A stretch of DNA of 64,000 bases, taken from Prochlorococcus sp. AG-363-O15. GTDB taxonomy: Bacteria > Cyanobacteriota > Cyanobacteriia > PCC-6307 > Cyanobiaceae. A program made the translations under genes and the position numbers. The notes under the pieces were generated by a model. That model worked only from the letters and a program-made list of their open reading frames with translations. It was not told where the DNA came from and did no database searches. Below are positions 12,398-22,781 of the stretch, piece by piece (within the stretch, counting starts at the first letter, position 1; each line of letters opens with the position of its first letter). The DNA lies in the NCBI GenBank assembly GCA_003278255.1, contig QCFZ01000002.1, forward strand, positions 1 through 64,000. The letters are read 5' to 3'.

Positions 12398-13576
12398 ATG
12401 AAGGCGATGATCCTGGCAGCGGGCAAAGGGACGCGTGTACAGCCGATCACACATGTGATCCCCAAGCCAATGATTCCAATTCTTCAGAAGCCCGTTATGG
12501 AGTTTCTGTTGGAGCTCTTGAAGGAGCATGGATTCAAGGAAGTCATGGTGAATGTTTCTCATTTAGCTGAAGAAATAGAAAATTATTTTCGAGATGGACA
12601 ACGTTTTGGCGTAGAGATTGCATATAGCTTTGAAGGAAGAATTGAAGATGGTGAATTAATTGGAGATGCTCTGGGTTCTGCTGGAGGACTGAAGAAAATA
12701 CAAGATTTTCAGAATTTCTTTGATGATACTTTTGTTGTTTTATGTGGAGATGCTTTAATTGATCTTGATTTGTCTGAAGCTGTAAAAAGACATAAGGAAA
12801 AAGGTGCTTTAGCTAGTCTTATCACTAAGAAAGTCCCTAAAGAGCAAGTTAGTAGTTATGGCGTAGTTGTTACAGATGAAGATGACAGGGTGAAGGCTTT
12901 TCAGGAAAAACCTTCTATAGATTCAGCGTTAAGTGATACAATTAATACAGGGATCTATCTTTTTGAACCGGAAGTATTTGATCATATCCCCTCAGAGAAG
13001 CCATTTGATATCGGTTCAGATCTATTTCCTCGGCTAGTTGAAATGGGGGCGCCTTTCTATGCATTACCTATGGATTTTGAATGGGTAGATATTGGTAAAG
13101 TTCCCGATTACTGGCAGGCAATTCGCAGTGTACTTTTGGGTGAGGTTCGTCAGGTGGGAATACCTGGCAAGCAGATTAAACCTGGTATTTATGCGGGATT
13201 AAATGTTGCTGCAAACTGGGATAAGATTAATGTAAAAGGCCCTATATATGTTGGTGGCATGACACGAATTGAGGATGGAGCGACAATTATTGGCCCGTCA
13301 ATGATTGGTCCAAGTTGTTGTATTTGTGAAGGTGCAACGATTGACAATTCAATTATTTTTGATTATTCACGAATTGGACCAGGAGTTCAATTAGTGGAAA
13401 AATTGGTTTTTGGAAGATATTGTGTTGGGAAAGATGGCAATCATTTTGATCTGCAAGAAGCTGCTCTTGATTGGTTGATTACAGATGCAAGACGACAAGA
13501 CCTTGTTGAACCTTCTCCACAACAGAAGGCCATGGCTGAATTATTAGGTACAGAACTCACAGCTCCTGCCAACTAA
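12398..13576 (+). CDS. Sugar-phosphate nucleotidyltransferase (mannose-1-phosphate guanylyltransferase-like)
   Basis: MKAMILAAGKGTRVQPITHVIPKPMIPI nucleotidyltransferase signature and C-terminal left-handed beta-helix repeats. Confidence 0.9.
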   Translation: MKAMILAAGKGTRVQPITHVIPKPMIPILQKPVMEFLLELLKEHGFKEVMVNVSHLAEEIENYFRDGQRFGVEIAYSFEGRIEDGELIGDALGSAGGLKKIQDFQNFFDDTFVVLCGDALIDLDLSEAVKRHKEKGALASLITKKVPKEQVSSYGVVVTDEDDRVKAFQEKPSIDSALSDTINTGIYLFEPEVFDHIPSEKPFDIGSDLFPRLVEMGAPFYALPMDFEWVDIGKVPDYWQAIRSVLLGEVRQVGIPGKQIKPGIYAGLNVAANWDKINVKGPIYVGGMTRIEDGATIIGPSMIGPSCCICEGATIDNSIIFDYSRIGPGVQLVEKLVFGRYCVGKDGNHFDLQEAALDWLITDARRQDLVEPSPQQKAMAELLGTELTAPAN

Positions 13577-14451
13577 ACTCCAGCTTGTTGAAGAATTTCT
13601 GGAATGTGTTGTTCGGCTTTGATTGCCATCAAGTGAACACCTTGAGATATATCAACAAAGCTATGAACTTGTTCTGCTGCTATTGAAATTCCTTCTTTTT
13701 TAGGATCAGTTGCTGTTTCTAGTCTATGAATAATTGAATCAGGAATACATGCACCTGGGACAACTCTATTTATGAATAGTGCATTTCGTGCAGATTTTAA
13801 AAGGAAAACGCCGGCCAGAACAGGTAATTCAAGAGGGTTGGCGATTTCATTGCAGAAAGCTTGCAATATTTTTGTATTCATAACCATTTGAGTTTGTATA
13901 AATCGTGCTCCTGCTTCTTTTTTGCGTTTTAATCGACTACGTAGCCCACTAAAGCTTTGACAATTTGGATCAGCCGCAGCACCAGCAAATAATGCTGTGG
14001 GCCCATCAGGTAGTAATCCACTAACTGGATCTTTTGAACTATTGAATTTAGACACTTGTTGTAATAGTCGTATAGCTTCAAAGTCATTTACAGGGCGTGC
14101 GTCTGGTTGATCTCCAACTCTGACGGGGTCCCCAGTGAGACATAGAACGTTTTGAATTCCCAGAGCATGTGCGCCAAGCAAATCAGCTTGTAGCGCAATG
14201 CGGTTGCGATCTCTGCAAGCAATCTGAAGTACTGGTTCGATTTTTGCTTCTAACAACAACTTGCAGACAGCGAGACTGCTCATTCGCATTACTGCTCGAC
14301 TCCCATCAGTTACGTTGATGGCATCAACACAGCCAACAAGCTTCTTTGCCATTGCTAAAGAATGTGTTGGGTCAGCTCCTCGAGGGGGCATGATCTCGGC
14401 AGTGATTGTTGTCTTGCCAGACTCGAGTGACCTTTGCAGACCTGAAATCAA
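13573..14451 (-). CDS. metF: Methylenetetrahydrofolate reductase family protein
   Basis: TAEIMPPRGADP, NVTDGSRA, NVLCLTGDPVRVGDQP. Confidence 0.85.
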   Translation of the reverse strand: MISGLQRSLESGKTTITAEIMPPRGADPTHSLAMAKKLVGCVDAINVTDGSRAVMRMSSLAVCKLLLEAKIEPVLQIACRDRNRIALQADLLGAHALGIQNVLCLTGDPVRVGDQPDARPVNDFEAIRLLQQVSKFNSSKDPVSGLLPDGPTALFAGAAADPNCQSFSGLRSRLKRKKEAGARFIQTQMVMNTKILQAFCNEIANPLELPVLAGVFLLKSARNALFINRVVPGACIPDSIIHRLETATDPKKEGISIAAEQVHSFVDISQGVHLMAIKAEQHIPEILQQAGV

Positions 14452-14538
14452 ATCTCTTAACTCTTAAGCTGATTACCAATGATTATCAATGATCCTTTAA
14501 GTTGACTAATATGACCCAGAAGGGTTGAGAGGGGGAAA

Positions 14539-14817
14539 ATGGCCACAGGCGAAGTCTCCAATTCAGCTCATATTGCCCTCTCTGCTAGGGAAATGGAGAT
14601 TATTGGCCTTGTAGCTGATGGATTGACCAATCAAGAAATTGCCCAGACCTTAACCATTAGTAAGAGAACGGTGGATAACCATGTGAGCAATATGTTTACA
14701 AAAACAGGTTCAAAGAATCGAGTTGCACTATTGAATTGGGCTATGGATCACGGCAAAATTTGCCGCGATGGCTTCAATTGCTGTTCACTTCCCGACGTTT
14801 CTTCTTCTGATTCCTAA
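14539..14817 (+). CDS. Small LuxR-type HTH regulator, PedR-like
   Basis: LSAREMEIIGLVADGLTNQEIAQTLTISKRTVDNHVSNMFTKTGSKNRVALLNWA; no receiver domain; C-terminal cysteines (CRDGFNCC). Confidence 0.8.
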   Translation: MATGEVSNSAHIALSAREMEIIGLVADGLTNQEIAQTLTISKRTVDNHVSNMFTKTGSKNRVALLNWAMDHGKICRDGFNCCSLPDVSSSDS

Positions 14818-14959
14818 CTGGCAGAAGACCGGGCTCAGGTAAAGCCATTAAAGAACATTCAACCGATTGAAGATCGAATAGTTCTGCATAAGCCATGCAT
14901 GCCTCTCGATCTGTACAGGTAAAGCGGAGGATTCCGTCAGGGTCATACAAACCGAACAA
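14774..14959 (-). CDS. Conserved hypothetical small protein (61 aa)
   Basis: Coherent ORF MFGLYDPDGILRFTCTDREACMAYAELFDLQSVECSLMALP; TTG start; overlaps the preceding gene tail to tail by 44 bp. Confidence 0.6.
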   Translation of the reverse strand: MFGLYDPDGILRFTCTDREACMAYAELFDLQSVECSLMALPEPGLLPVRNQKKKRREVNSN

Positions 14960-15057
14960 AACCTGCCTGCCTGCAGCAGCAGCTGCCTAGAGAGCCAGCG
15001 AGTACCGGCTGAAATATAAAAACAATCTAAAGGATGAGATGCTCTTTGGCTATTCGT

Positions 15058-15549
15058 TTATTCAGGCAAGCGGTTTTTTACAGGAAAAACGGATATAGGT
15101 CTTTTTGCTAAAGCTGCATTGCTGAATTGATTTTGGCCAGTAATTTCTTGCCCACACCAGTCAGGTCTTTTGATTTCTTTATTTGCTGATCTGAGTTCGA
15201 CTTCGGCAATAATTAAAGATGAGTTTTCTCCTTCAAAACAATCGACTACCCAGTCTTCATTATCAATGCAAAGTTCATAGCGTATTTTTTCAAGTTTATA
15301 GAGAGAAAGTAGCCACAATTGTTCAGCGTCTTCTATAGGTATTAAGTATTCGAATTCATGGTGAATTATGCCCTCCTTGGGTGCTTTAAGTGTTATCCAA
15401 GCTTTATTGTTGTCTGAGATTCTAATTCTAACTGTCCATTCTAGAATATTTGCGGCAAGGTAACCTTGCCGCAAATGATGACTTTCTGTTGCGTAATTTT
15501 GCCATTTATTATTATTGACTAGAAAGCGTCTTTCGATTTCTATACCCAT
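15058..15549 (-). CDS. CYTH domain protein (triphosphate tunnel metalloenzyme)
   Basis: N-terminal IEIERRFLV (ExExK-type signature), LRQGYL, VRIR, WITLKAP, HEFEY, VDCFEG, IAEVEL. Confidence 0.85.
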   Translation of the reverse strand: MGIEIERRFLVNNNKWQNYATESHHLRQGYLAANILEWTVRIRISDNNKAWITLKAPKEGIIHHEFEYLIPIEDAEQLWLLSLYKLEKIRYELCIDNEDWVVDCFEGENSSLIIAEVELRSANKEIKRPDWCGQEITGQNQFSNAALAKRPISVFPVKNRLPE

Positions 15550-15552
15550 GCT

Positions 15553-16479
15553 TCAATTAGAGGATTGTTCATTATTAATTAGGCTTCCAGCCCAGTGTAG
15601 TTTTTGTGTAAGAGTTCTGTAGTAAGACAGACTGTTTTCAAGAACAACCATTAGTGCATAATGCCTTGCTCTTTGAATGATGCATCGCTCGTCTGGCGAA
15701 AGCAATGCTCCACTAACTCCATCTTTCCAGAGTTTTATTCTTCTTGTTTCATCCCCAAGTAGCTTGATAACTATTCTTGAACCAGGAGGTATTACTACTG
15801 GCCTACTAGAGAGACTCATTGGACATATTGCGCTAACAATGATTGCTTCAATTCCTGGATGAAGAATCGGGCCTCCTGAGGCCATAGCGTAGCCAGTTGA
15901 GCCTGTAGGTGTGGAGAGGATTAATCCATCTCCTTTGTATTGATCTACCGCTTCCCCATCTATCTCTAATTGAAGAGTGCAAGTAGGAGAAATCTCATCT
16001 CTATATGCACGAAAATAAAAATCATTTAGAGCCCAATGAATATAACTTTCTTTGGGAGCATCTGCTTGTATTCTTTTTGAAGGTAATGCGTCACAACTTG
16101 CCTGTAACATCATTCGCTTTTCTATCGCAAATCTATCTTCAAGAATTCTTTGCCATAATTCCTTGTCTTTAATAAGACGGTGATCATGAGTTAAAAACCC
16201 TAAGTTTCCTCCCACATTGAAACTTAAGATCGGTATCTTATGAACAGCTAGATGCCTTGCTGCACCAAGTATTGTGCCGTCACCACCAAGAACAACTGCT
16301 AAGTCAGGTAATGTATTTGTTAGTTTAAGTAATTTTGGAAAAGGATTTTTGGTTGATCCACTAACTGCAGTTATTACCTTGACTCCAATCTGATTTAAGG
16401 TTAATTCACAATTTTTTGCTTCTAGATTGGCGGCTTCACTATCTGCACGATAGATAATCCATACCAAATCAAGACGCAT
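15553..16479 (-). CDS. nadK: NAD(+) kinase
   Basis: [49 protein letters not shown]. Confidence 0.95.
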   Translation of the reverse strand: MRLDLVWIIYRADSEAANLEAKNCELTLNQIGVKVITAVSGSTKNPFPKLLKLTNTLPDLAVVLGGDGTILGAARHLAVHKIPILSFNVGGNLGFLTHDHRLIKDKELWQRILEDRFAIEKRMMLQASCDALPSKRIQADAPKESYIHWALNDFYFRAYRDEISPTCTLQLEIDGEAVDQYKGDGLILSTPTGSTGYAMASGGPILHPGIEAIIVSAICPMSLSSRPVVIPPGSRIVIKLLGDETRRIKLWKDGVSGALLSPDERCIIQRARHYALMVVLENSLSYYRTLTQKLHWAGSLINNEQSSN

Positions 16480-16490
16480 TTTTTAGCTAC

Positions 16491-16820
16491 CTACCAGCGA
16501 AGTAAATTAAAACTTTCCATATCAACAGTTACTCTGTTTCGATATAAAGAAAGAAGAATGGCTAGTCCAACCGCTGCCTCAGCTGCAGCAACAGTAATTA
16601 CAAAGACAGTAAAAACTTGTCCTCTAATTAGGTCTCCATCTAAATAGGAGGAAAACGCCATTAAATTAATATTTACAGCATTAAGCATTAATTCAATACT
16701 CATTAAAACACGAACTGCATTTCTGCTATTTATTAAACCCCAAACACCAATACAAAATAGGATTGAAGCCAGCAATAAATATGCCTGAAGTGGGATTGCT
16801 CCTGTTGAAGATTCTAGCAT
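16491..16820 (-). CDS. ndhE: NAD(P)H-quinone oxidoreductase subunit 4L
   Basis: NuoK-like sequence [22 protein letters not shown]...[18 protein letters not shown]. Confidence 0.95.
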   Translation of the reverse strand: MLESSTGAIPLQAYLLLASILFCIGVWGLINSRNAVRVLMSIELMLNAVNINLMAFSSYLDGDLIRGQVFTVFVITVAAAEAAVGLAILLSLYRNRVTVDMESFNLLRW

Positions 16821-16856
16821 GGTCTTAGTTCCAAAATGTAAATGAATGAGAATTAA

Positions 16857-17459
16857 TTAAGGGGTTGACTTGTCAACCAATAAGGGATTTGTTGTTTTTT
16901 CAATGAGACCTTGATCAACGCTATCTCCAGTGCCTACATCTGTAAGTAATACATCTCTTCTTGCTAGTACGATTGCACCAATCATTGCCATCAATAACAA
17001 TACAGATGCTAGTTCAAAAGGAAGTAAATAGTCTGTAAAAAGGTGCTCGCCAATACGTTCTGTTGCTTTTTCTCCAATAGCAGGAGGGCCTGGAATTGCC
17101 CAGGGAGTTGAAATATCAACTCTAATCAATAAAGCCAACAGTCCAAAACAAACCCCACCAGAAAGAAATTTTCTGAGTCTTAGACCTTCAATAGGTTTTA
17201 GGTCTTCACGCTTATTAACTAACATTATTGCGAAGAGAATTAAAACGTTAACTGCTCCTACATAGACAAGTACTTGGGCTGCTGCGACGAAGCTTGCATT
17301 TAGCAAAAGATATATACCAGCTACTGCCATAAAGACCCCACCAAGAAGAAACGCTGAATAAACAATATTAGAAAGTAGAACTACACCTATTGCGCCGAGG
17401 ATTACTACAGTGCCTAGGATTAAGAAACAAATTAGTTCTGTTGAAGTTGCAATAGTCAT
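16857..17459 (-). CDS. ndhG: NAD(P)H-quinone oxidoreductase subunit 6
   Basis: NuoJ-like: FVAAAQVLVYVGAVNVLILFAIMLV; operon position between ndhI and ndhE. Confidence 0.95.
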   Translation of the reverse strand: MTIATSTELICFLILGTVVILGAIGVVLLSNIVYSAFLLGGVFMAVAGIYLLLNASFVAAAQVLVYVGAVNVLILFAIMLVNKREDLKPIEGLRLRKFLSGGVCFGLLALLIRVDISTPWAIPGPPAIGEKATERIGEHLFTDYLLPFELASVLLLMAMIGAIVLARRDVLLTDVGTGDSVDQGLIEKTTNPLLVDKSTP

Positions 17460-18106
17460 TAGTTATCTTTTTCTGCTGCAGAGATATTGCTTAGATTTTT
17501 AGTTGTTTTATCTAATGCAGATTCTTGATTTATTTGCTGAATTATTTCTGAAGGTAATTTTCCAGCTCTTGATTGACTTGAAGGGATGTCATGAGGATCC
17601 ATAACTCCTTTTGGCAGATAGGCAAGTTCACGGAGAGGATGCACTGATGGATCTGTAGTAACACTTGTAGGTAAACGACCTAATGCAACATTGTCAAAAT
17701 TCAGACTATGTCTGTCAAAAGTTGATAGTTCATATTCTTCTGTCATAGATAGGCAATTTGTTGGACAGTATTCGACACAATTGCCACAAAAAATACAAAC
17801 TCCAAAATCAATAGAATAATTTCTAAGTTCTTTTTTCTTTGTCTCTTTGTTCATCACCCAATCTACTACTGGGAGATTTATAGGGCAGACCCTTACACAG
17901 ACTTCGCAAGCAATGCACTTATCAAATTCATAGTGTATTCGACCTCTGTAACGCTCTGAAGGAATTAATTTTTCATATGGATACTGAACTGTGACTGGCC
18001 GCCGACGCATGTGGTCAAAGGTTACTGACAACCCTTTCGCAAGGTAGTTAGCTGCATCCACTGCTTCGCGGGTGTAGTCAGCAACTTTCTTGAGAAAACT
18101 GGTCAT
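17459..18106 (-). CDS. ndhI: NAD(P)H-quinone oxidoreductase subunit I (2x[4Fe-4S])
   Basis: [16 protein letters not shown] and [23 protein letters not shown]. Confidence 0.97.
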   Translation of the reverse strand: MTSFLKKVADYTREAVDAANYLAKGLSVTFDHMRRRPVTVQYPYEKLIPSERYRGRIHYEFDKCIACEVCVRVCPINLPVVDWVMNKETKKKELRNYSIDFGVCIFCGNCVEYCPTNCLSMTEEYELSTFDRHSLNFDNVALGRLPTSVTTDPSVHPLRELAYLPKGVMDPHDIPSSQSRAGKLPSEIIQQINQESALDKTTKNLSNISAAEKDN

Positions 18107-18221
18107 TCGAGGCGCACTATCTGAAGGCTATAAGTAATTACTAGTTGATCTTACAAGCTTTTTGGTGGCTCCAAATGAAATGACAGAGCTATTTTTTGAT
18201 TCTTGGACCTCACTTTGGGAA

Positions 18222-19373
18222 TCAACCACCAAATGCCAATGGAAAAGCTAGTTTTAATGCAGCAGTAAACAATAAATTGACTAGGGAAATAGGGAGCAAG
18301 AACTTCCAACCAAGATCTAGTAATTGATCGATTCGCACTCTTGGGGTGGTCCAGCGAAGTAAGATTGCAAGGAAAACAAGTAAGTAAGCCTTTATTATTG
18401 TCATCATTATTCCCATTGATCCAGTAAAAACTTGAACAAAAGGAGAGTCAATTGATTGCCCTAACAAGCTTGCTAGCCATTCAACTGGAATAGGAAAACC
18501 CCAACCTCCTAGATATAGAACGGATACTAAAAGTGCAGATAAGATCAAGTTAATGTAACTACCTAAATAAAACAAGGCAAACTTCATCCCTGCATATTCA
18601 GTTTGATATCCCGCCACAAGCTCTTCTTCTGCTTCAGGTAAGTCAAAAGGGAGCCTTTCACATTCTGCAAGTGCACATATCCAAAAGATTAAAAATCCAA
18701 TTGGTTGTCTCCAAACATTCCAACTTAATAAGCCAGCTGTATTCTGTTGTTGAACAATATCAACTGTACTTAAAGAGTTGCTCATCATAACTATTGCCAG
18801 CACTGACAATGCAAGTGGTATTTCATAACTAATTGATTGCGCTGCTGCTCTTAACCCGCCTAATAGGGAGTATTTATTATTAGAGGCATATCCACTCATT
18901 AATAAGCCAATTGGCTGGATGCTACTTAATGAAATCCAAAGAAATATCCCAATGCCAACATTACTTATCAGAAGATTTTGGCCAAAAGGAACTATTAACC
19001 AAGATAGAATTACAGGAATAAGAACTAATACTGGTCCAAGAGTAAATAGCAGCGCATCAGCTCTGGCAGGAATGACGTCTTCTTTGACAAGTAGTTTAAG
19101 TCCATCTGCCATTGGTTGGAGTATGCCTAGTGCACCTGCATATTCAGGACCAATTCGTTGTTGCGCTGCGGCTGAGATTTTTCTCTCTAGCCAAACAGTA
19201 ACTAGTACCCCAATCACTGCTGCAACTAAAACAAGCAACATTGGCAACGGTAGCCAAAGTATGTGTGCTAGCTGAGCGGATAGTCCTAACCCTTGCATCG
19301 CTTGACTAAAGCTCAGCTCGAGGTCTAGGCCAGGAGCTGCCAGCGCTAGAAGAACTGGAGCCGGAGGAATCAC
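18222..19373 (-). CDS. ndhA: NAD(P)H-quinone oxidoreductase subunit 1
   Basis: [57 protein letters not shown]. Confidence 0.97.
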   Translation of the reverse strand: MIPPAPVLLALAAPGLDLELSFSQAMQGLGLSAQLAHILWLPLPMLLVLVAAVIGVLVTVWLERKISAAAQQRIGPEYAGALGILQPMADGLKLLVKEDVIPARADALLFTLGPVLVLIPVILSWLIVPFGQNLLISNVGIGIFLWISLSSIQPIGLLMSGYASNNKYSLLGGLRAAAQSISYEIPLALSVLAIVMMSNSLSTVDIVQQQNTAGLLSWNVWRQPIGFLIFWICALAECERLPFDLPEAEEELVAGYQTEYAGMKFALFYLGSYINLILSALLVSVLYLGGWGFPIPVEWLASLLGQSIDSPFVQVFTGSMGIMMTIIKAYLLVFLAILLRWTTPRVRIDQLLDLGWKFLLPISLVNLLFTAALKLAFPLAFGG

Positions 19374-19400
19374 TATGGTTTTAGTTGAGTTGAATGCAAC

Positions 19401-20597
19401 TTAGGCGTTTGTGGGCAATGTGCGTTCTTCGGGAGGAATCCAAGACCGTTTTTGTTCACCTGTATAAATTTGAGATGGCCTGAAAATTCTATTTGCACCT
19501 ATTTGTTCACGCCAATGAGCAAGCCAACCTGCTACACGAGAAATGGCAAAGATTGGTGTGTAAAGATCTCTAGGAATGCCCAGTTTTCTGTAAACCAACC
19601 CTGAATAAAAGTCAACATTTGGATATATGCCTTTTGGTCCTAAACGCTTTTCAGCTTCAAGTTCTAACGCAGTTGCTACATCATACATTTTATCTTTGCC
19701 GAATCTCGCGAATAATTCTTCCGCAAGTTCTTCAAGAATAGAAGCACGAGGATCTTTCACCCTGTATTCTCTATGGCCAAACCCCATAATTTTCTTTTTG
19801 TTAGTTATAGCGTCATCTAAATAATCACCAGCTTTTTCGGGATTTCCTATTTCTTCTAACATTGTGAGCACATCTTCATTTGCTCCTCCATGTAAAGGGC
19901 CAGCCAGAGTTCCTACTGCTGATGCCACAACTGCATAAGGATCTGTAAGAGTACTGGCGGTTACACGAGCACTAAATGTACTTGCGTTAAGACTATGTTC
20001 AGCATGAAGAATGAGACAGCGGTCAAAAATACGAGCAGCCAAAGGATCTTGTTCTCTTTCAGTAAGCATGTATAGAAAATTGGCTGAATATGCCAAGTCA
20101 TCTCTAGGTTGGATAGGGTCTTGACCTTTTCGAATTAGTTGGAAAGCCGCCACCATAGTTGGGATTTTGGCAATTAGTCTTACAACTGCGTCGTAAATAT
20201 ATTGAGGATTATCTATTGCTCTTCGCGAATAAAACAAACCAAGGGATGCTGCAGAAGATTGCAATGCATCCATTGGATGACCAGAGGCAGGGAAACATTT
20301 CATCATGTCCCTTACTCGAAAACTGACCCTTCGATGCATTTGGATTTCAGCCTCGAAATCTCGAAGTTGCTTAGGGCTTGGCAAATTGCCCCAAATCAAT
20401 AGATACGTGGTTTCAAGAAAACTACTTTGTGAAGCTAATTCCTCAATTGGATAGCCACGGTATGCAAGATTTCCTTTCAGCCCATCGATTTCACAAATGG
20501 CTGATTGTGTTACTGGGACACCTTCTAGCCCTGGGCGCAAAGCTATACCTTGCAGCTCATTTGGAATATGTATGTTTTTTGATTGCTTTTGATCCAC
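19401..20597 (-). CDS. gltA: Citrate synthase
   Basis: GLKGNLAYRGYPIEELA, LHAEHSLNASTF, GPLHGGANEDVL, GFGHREYRVKDPR. Confidence 0.96.
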   Translation of the reverse strand: MDQKQSKNIHIPNELQGIALRPGLEGVPVTQSAICEIDGLKGNLAYRGYPIEELASQSSFLETTYLLIWGNLPSPKQLRDFEAEIQMHRRVSFRVRDMMKCFPASGHPMDALQSSAASLGLFYSRRAIDNPQYIYDAVVRLIAKIPTMVAAFQLIRKGQDPIQPRDDLAYSANFLYMLTEREQDPLAARIFDRCLILHAEHSLNASTFSARVTASTLTDPYAVVASAVGTLAGPLHGGANEDVLTMLEEIGNPEKAGDYLDDAITNKKKIMGFGHREYRVKDPRASILEELAEELFARFGKDKMYDVATALELEAEKRLGPKGIYPNVDFYSGLVYRKLGIPRDLYTPIFAISRVAGWLAHWREQIGANRIFRPSQIYTGEQKRSWIPPEERTLPTNA

Positions 20598-21097
20598 CGT
20601 CTCTATAAAGCTATTGGGCTATTTAGGAAGAACTATCTAATATCAAGCTTAGTCTTAGCAAGGTGATTAGCTTTGCTTGACCTTTAGGTGCCTGAGAAGT
20701 CTTAGTAAATCTTAGATGAGCAAAACCAGCTTTTTAAAAATCAACACTTTCTGATACTGCTCAAAGAAGGATTTCTGCAAGATTGCTTAATTCAGGTTGA
20801 TTGTCCATTTCTTAAAGAGCTCTTATTTAAGCCTTTAAGCAAATAGATTGGATTTTACCTAGGCAGCATGAATTCTTGATCTCTGTCTTTTGCAACTAAT
20901 CTTTCAATGCAAATTCTTTACTTTGGATAGTTCTTTTGCTTGGACTAGTAAATGATTGCTGAGCATGTATACCCGTAAAAGGTTAGTTTTGTGAATATCT
21001 CAAAAGTTTTCTTGCGACCTAATTCATGAAAGTTTCTGCTTATCTTGGCAAATCTTTTATTACGCTTTTCAGTAATTCGGTTATTGAGAAGAAAAAC

Positions 21098-22705
21098 TTA
21101 ACCCATGTTGATTCTTGCAATTAGATGAATTAGGGAATGATCAATATTCTGATCTATTCCTATGGCAATAGATAATCCTTTTATGGCTTTATTTAGGGAT
21201 TTACCTGCAATTGTTTGTATTAGTTCCCAGGGTTGCCATTTATTGAGTTGTTCTTGGCTAGAAGTGCTACTTAAAAACAATTGTTGAGAGAATTTATTGT
21301 CCTCCGAGCTATTTAATTCAATATCTTTTCTGAGTAGTTTTGGCAATAGTTTTGACTGCTTACTTTGTTGAATAGCAGCAAGTGTTTCACCCCACCAATT
21401 TTGATTGTCTTCTTGTGAAAGAACTACGGCTAGTTCAGTGTCTAGGGTTGAATTATTTTCTTGGCGCTTAGTAATGAGTTTTGACCAGACTTGAAGTTTT
21501 CCAATCTCAGAATCTAGATCTGATTTAGAAAGATTTTGCTCTGAAAGTATTTCATTAACATTGTCTAGTGCAGGATGATTGTCTTCAGTTAATACAACCC
21601 ATCCTCCAGGCTCATCAAGCCATATAAGTGGTCCATCATCTAATTCGATAATCCTCTTCATGGTTAAGATCTTATTGTTATTTAAGTAGTTCTTTAGAGT
21701 GGAGCTGATTAACTGTGATAATGGGTCATTTATATTCTCTTTTAATATTTTTGATGGATTATTGAGTAAAGCTAATCCTTGTGCCTCACCTCCTATTGAA
21801 TCAAGAAGGGGTAGATTTTCGTTTGAGACATTATACAATTCTTCCAATGGTTCTTTGAACCTAAAAATGCCATCTAAAACCAGATCTCTTCCTTCTAAAT
21901 TAATAGACCCTACAAAATCTTTTATATCATCACGTTGTGACAAAGACAAAGGGACTCCTAGCCATCTATTCATTGCTGCTGGTGAAGCAGTCAATATTGC
22001 AACACCATTCCTTAGTTGATTGATATCACGTTGCAGCTCGTTATCACCTTGCTGATGCTTTTCAGGTAATTGTGATACATCTAATGCTTGTTCTAAAACT
22101 CCTCTTCCTGATGCAAGTAAAAGCAAGTCATCATCAATTAATGCTGTTGCTAAAGGTTGAGGTTTGCGCCCTAATAATGCACTTTTTCCAGTAATCACAC
22201 CCATCCCTCTGTAACTACTTATTTGTAATTCTGTTCCTGTCAAGCTTCTCGTTTGCCAAAAACGTTGCAGGAAACGTTTCGCACCATCTGTCTCTTTGCT
22301 AGTTAGAGCTATGACCCATCCAGTTGGTTCTTCTATGTTTGGTGAGCCAATTAGGCTCAAGCTTATTTGGGGTGCAATCCATTCAGATAATTCTGCATTA
22401 AAATCTAATCCTGCTAATGCAAAAATCCCATCCCTTAGTTGGGCCACATTTTTTAGGGCGTTTGTTCTTTGATAAGTAGGTGCAACTGCTTCAGCATATT
22501 TGTCAACACTATTAGGGTCTAATTGCCAATGAAGAGTTAAGCCTGCTGTTTTTGGAATAAACCTTGCTGCTCTAGGCAACTCAAGTGCCTCAATTTTTAT
22601 GTTTAGAGGACTTTGACGAGAGATAGACCAATTGAGCCCAAACGCTACTAGCAGTAAGACTATTACTGAAGTCGCCAAGGTAATAAGGAAGGGTCTAGCC
22701 TTCAT
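21098..22705 (-). CDS. DUF3352 family cyanobacterial protein
   Basis: 535 aa with N-terminal signal anchor and DUF3352-like features (FIPKTAGLTLHWQLDP, GWVIALTSKETDGAKRFLQRFW). Confidence 0.7.
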   Translation of the reverse strand: MKARPFLITLATSVIVLLLVAFGLNWSISRQSPLNIKIEALELPRAARFIPKTAGLTLHWQLDPNSVDKYAEAVAPTYQRTNALKNVAQLRDGIFALAGLDFNAELSEWIAPQISLSLIGSPNIEEPTGWVIALTSKETDGAKRFLQRFWQTRSLTGTELQISSYRGMGVITGKSALLGRKPQPLATALIDDDLLLLASGRGVLEQALDVSQLPEKHQQGDNELQRDINQLRNGVAILTASPAAMNRWLGVPLSLSQRDDIKDFVGSINLEGRDLVLDGIFRFKEPLEELYNVSNENLPLLDSIGGEAQGLALLNNPSKILKENINDPLSQLISSTLKNYLNNNKILTMKRIIELDDGPLIWLDEPGGWVVLTEDNHPALDNVNEILSEQNLSKSDLDSEIGKLQVWSKLITKRQENNSTLDTELAVVLSQEDNQNWWGETLAAIQQSKQSKLLPKLLRKDIELNSSEDNKFSQQLFLSSTSSQEQLNKWQPWELIQTIAGKSLNKAIKGLSIAIGIDQNIDHSLIHLIARINMG

Positions 22706-22781
22706 GGATTGGCAACGAAATCATTTTCATTATCTTTCTTTATTACTCCTGTTTCCATATATTTCATATCAAAATGGTGCA

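Noticed and set aside
12364-12570. 68-aa plus-strand ORF MLSELAEVYNANEGDD...
   Set aside because: Out of frame over the start of the sugar nucleotidyltransferase, whose N-terminal motif is unmistakable.
20813-20825. AAGAGCTCTT palindrome in the gltA upstream gap
   Set aside because: A 10-bp self-complementary word of this kind is expected by chance; no supporting context.
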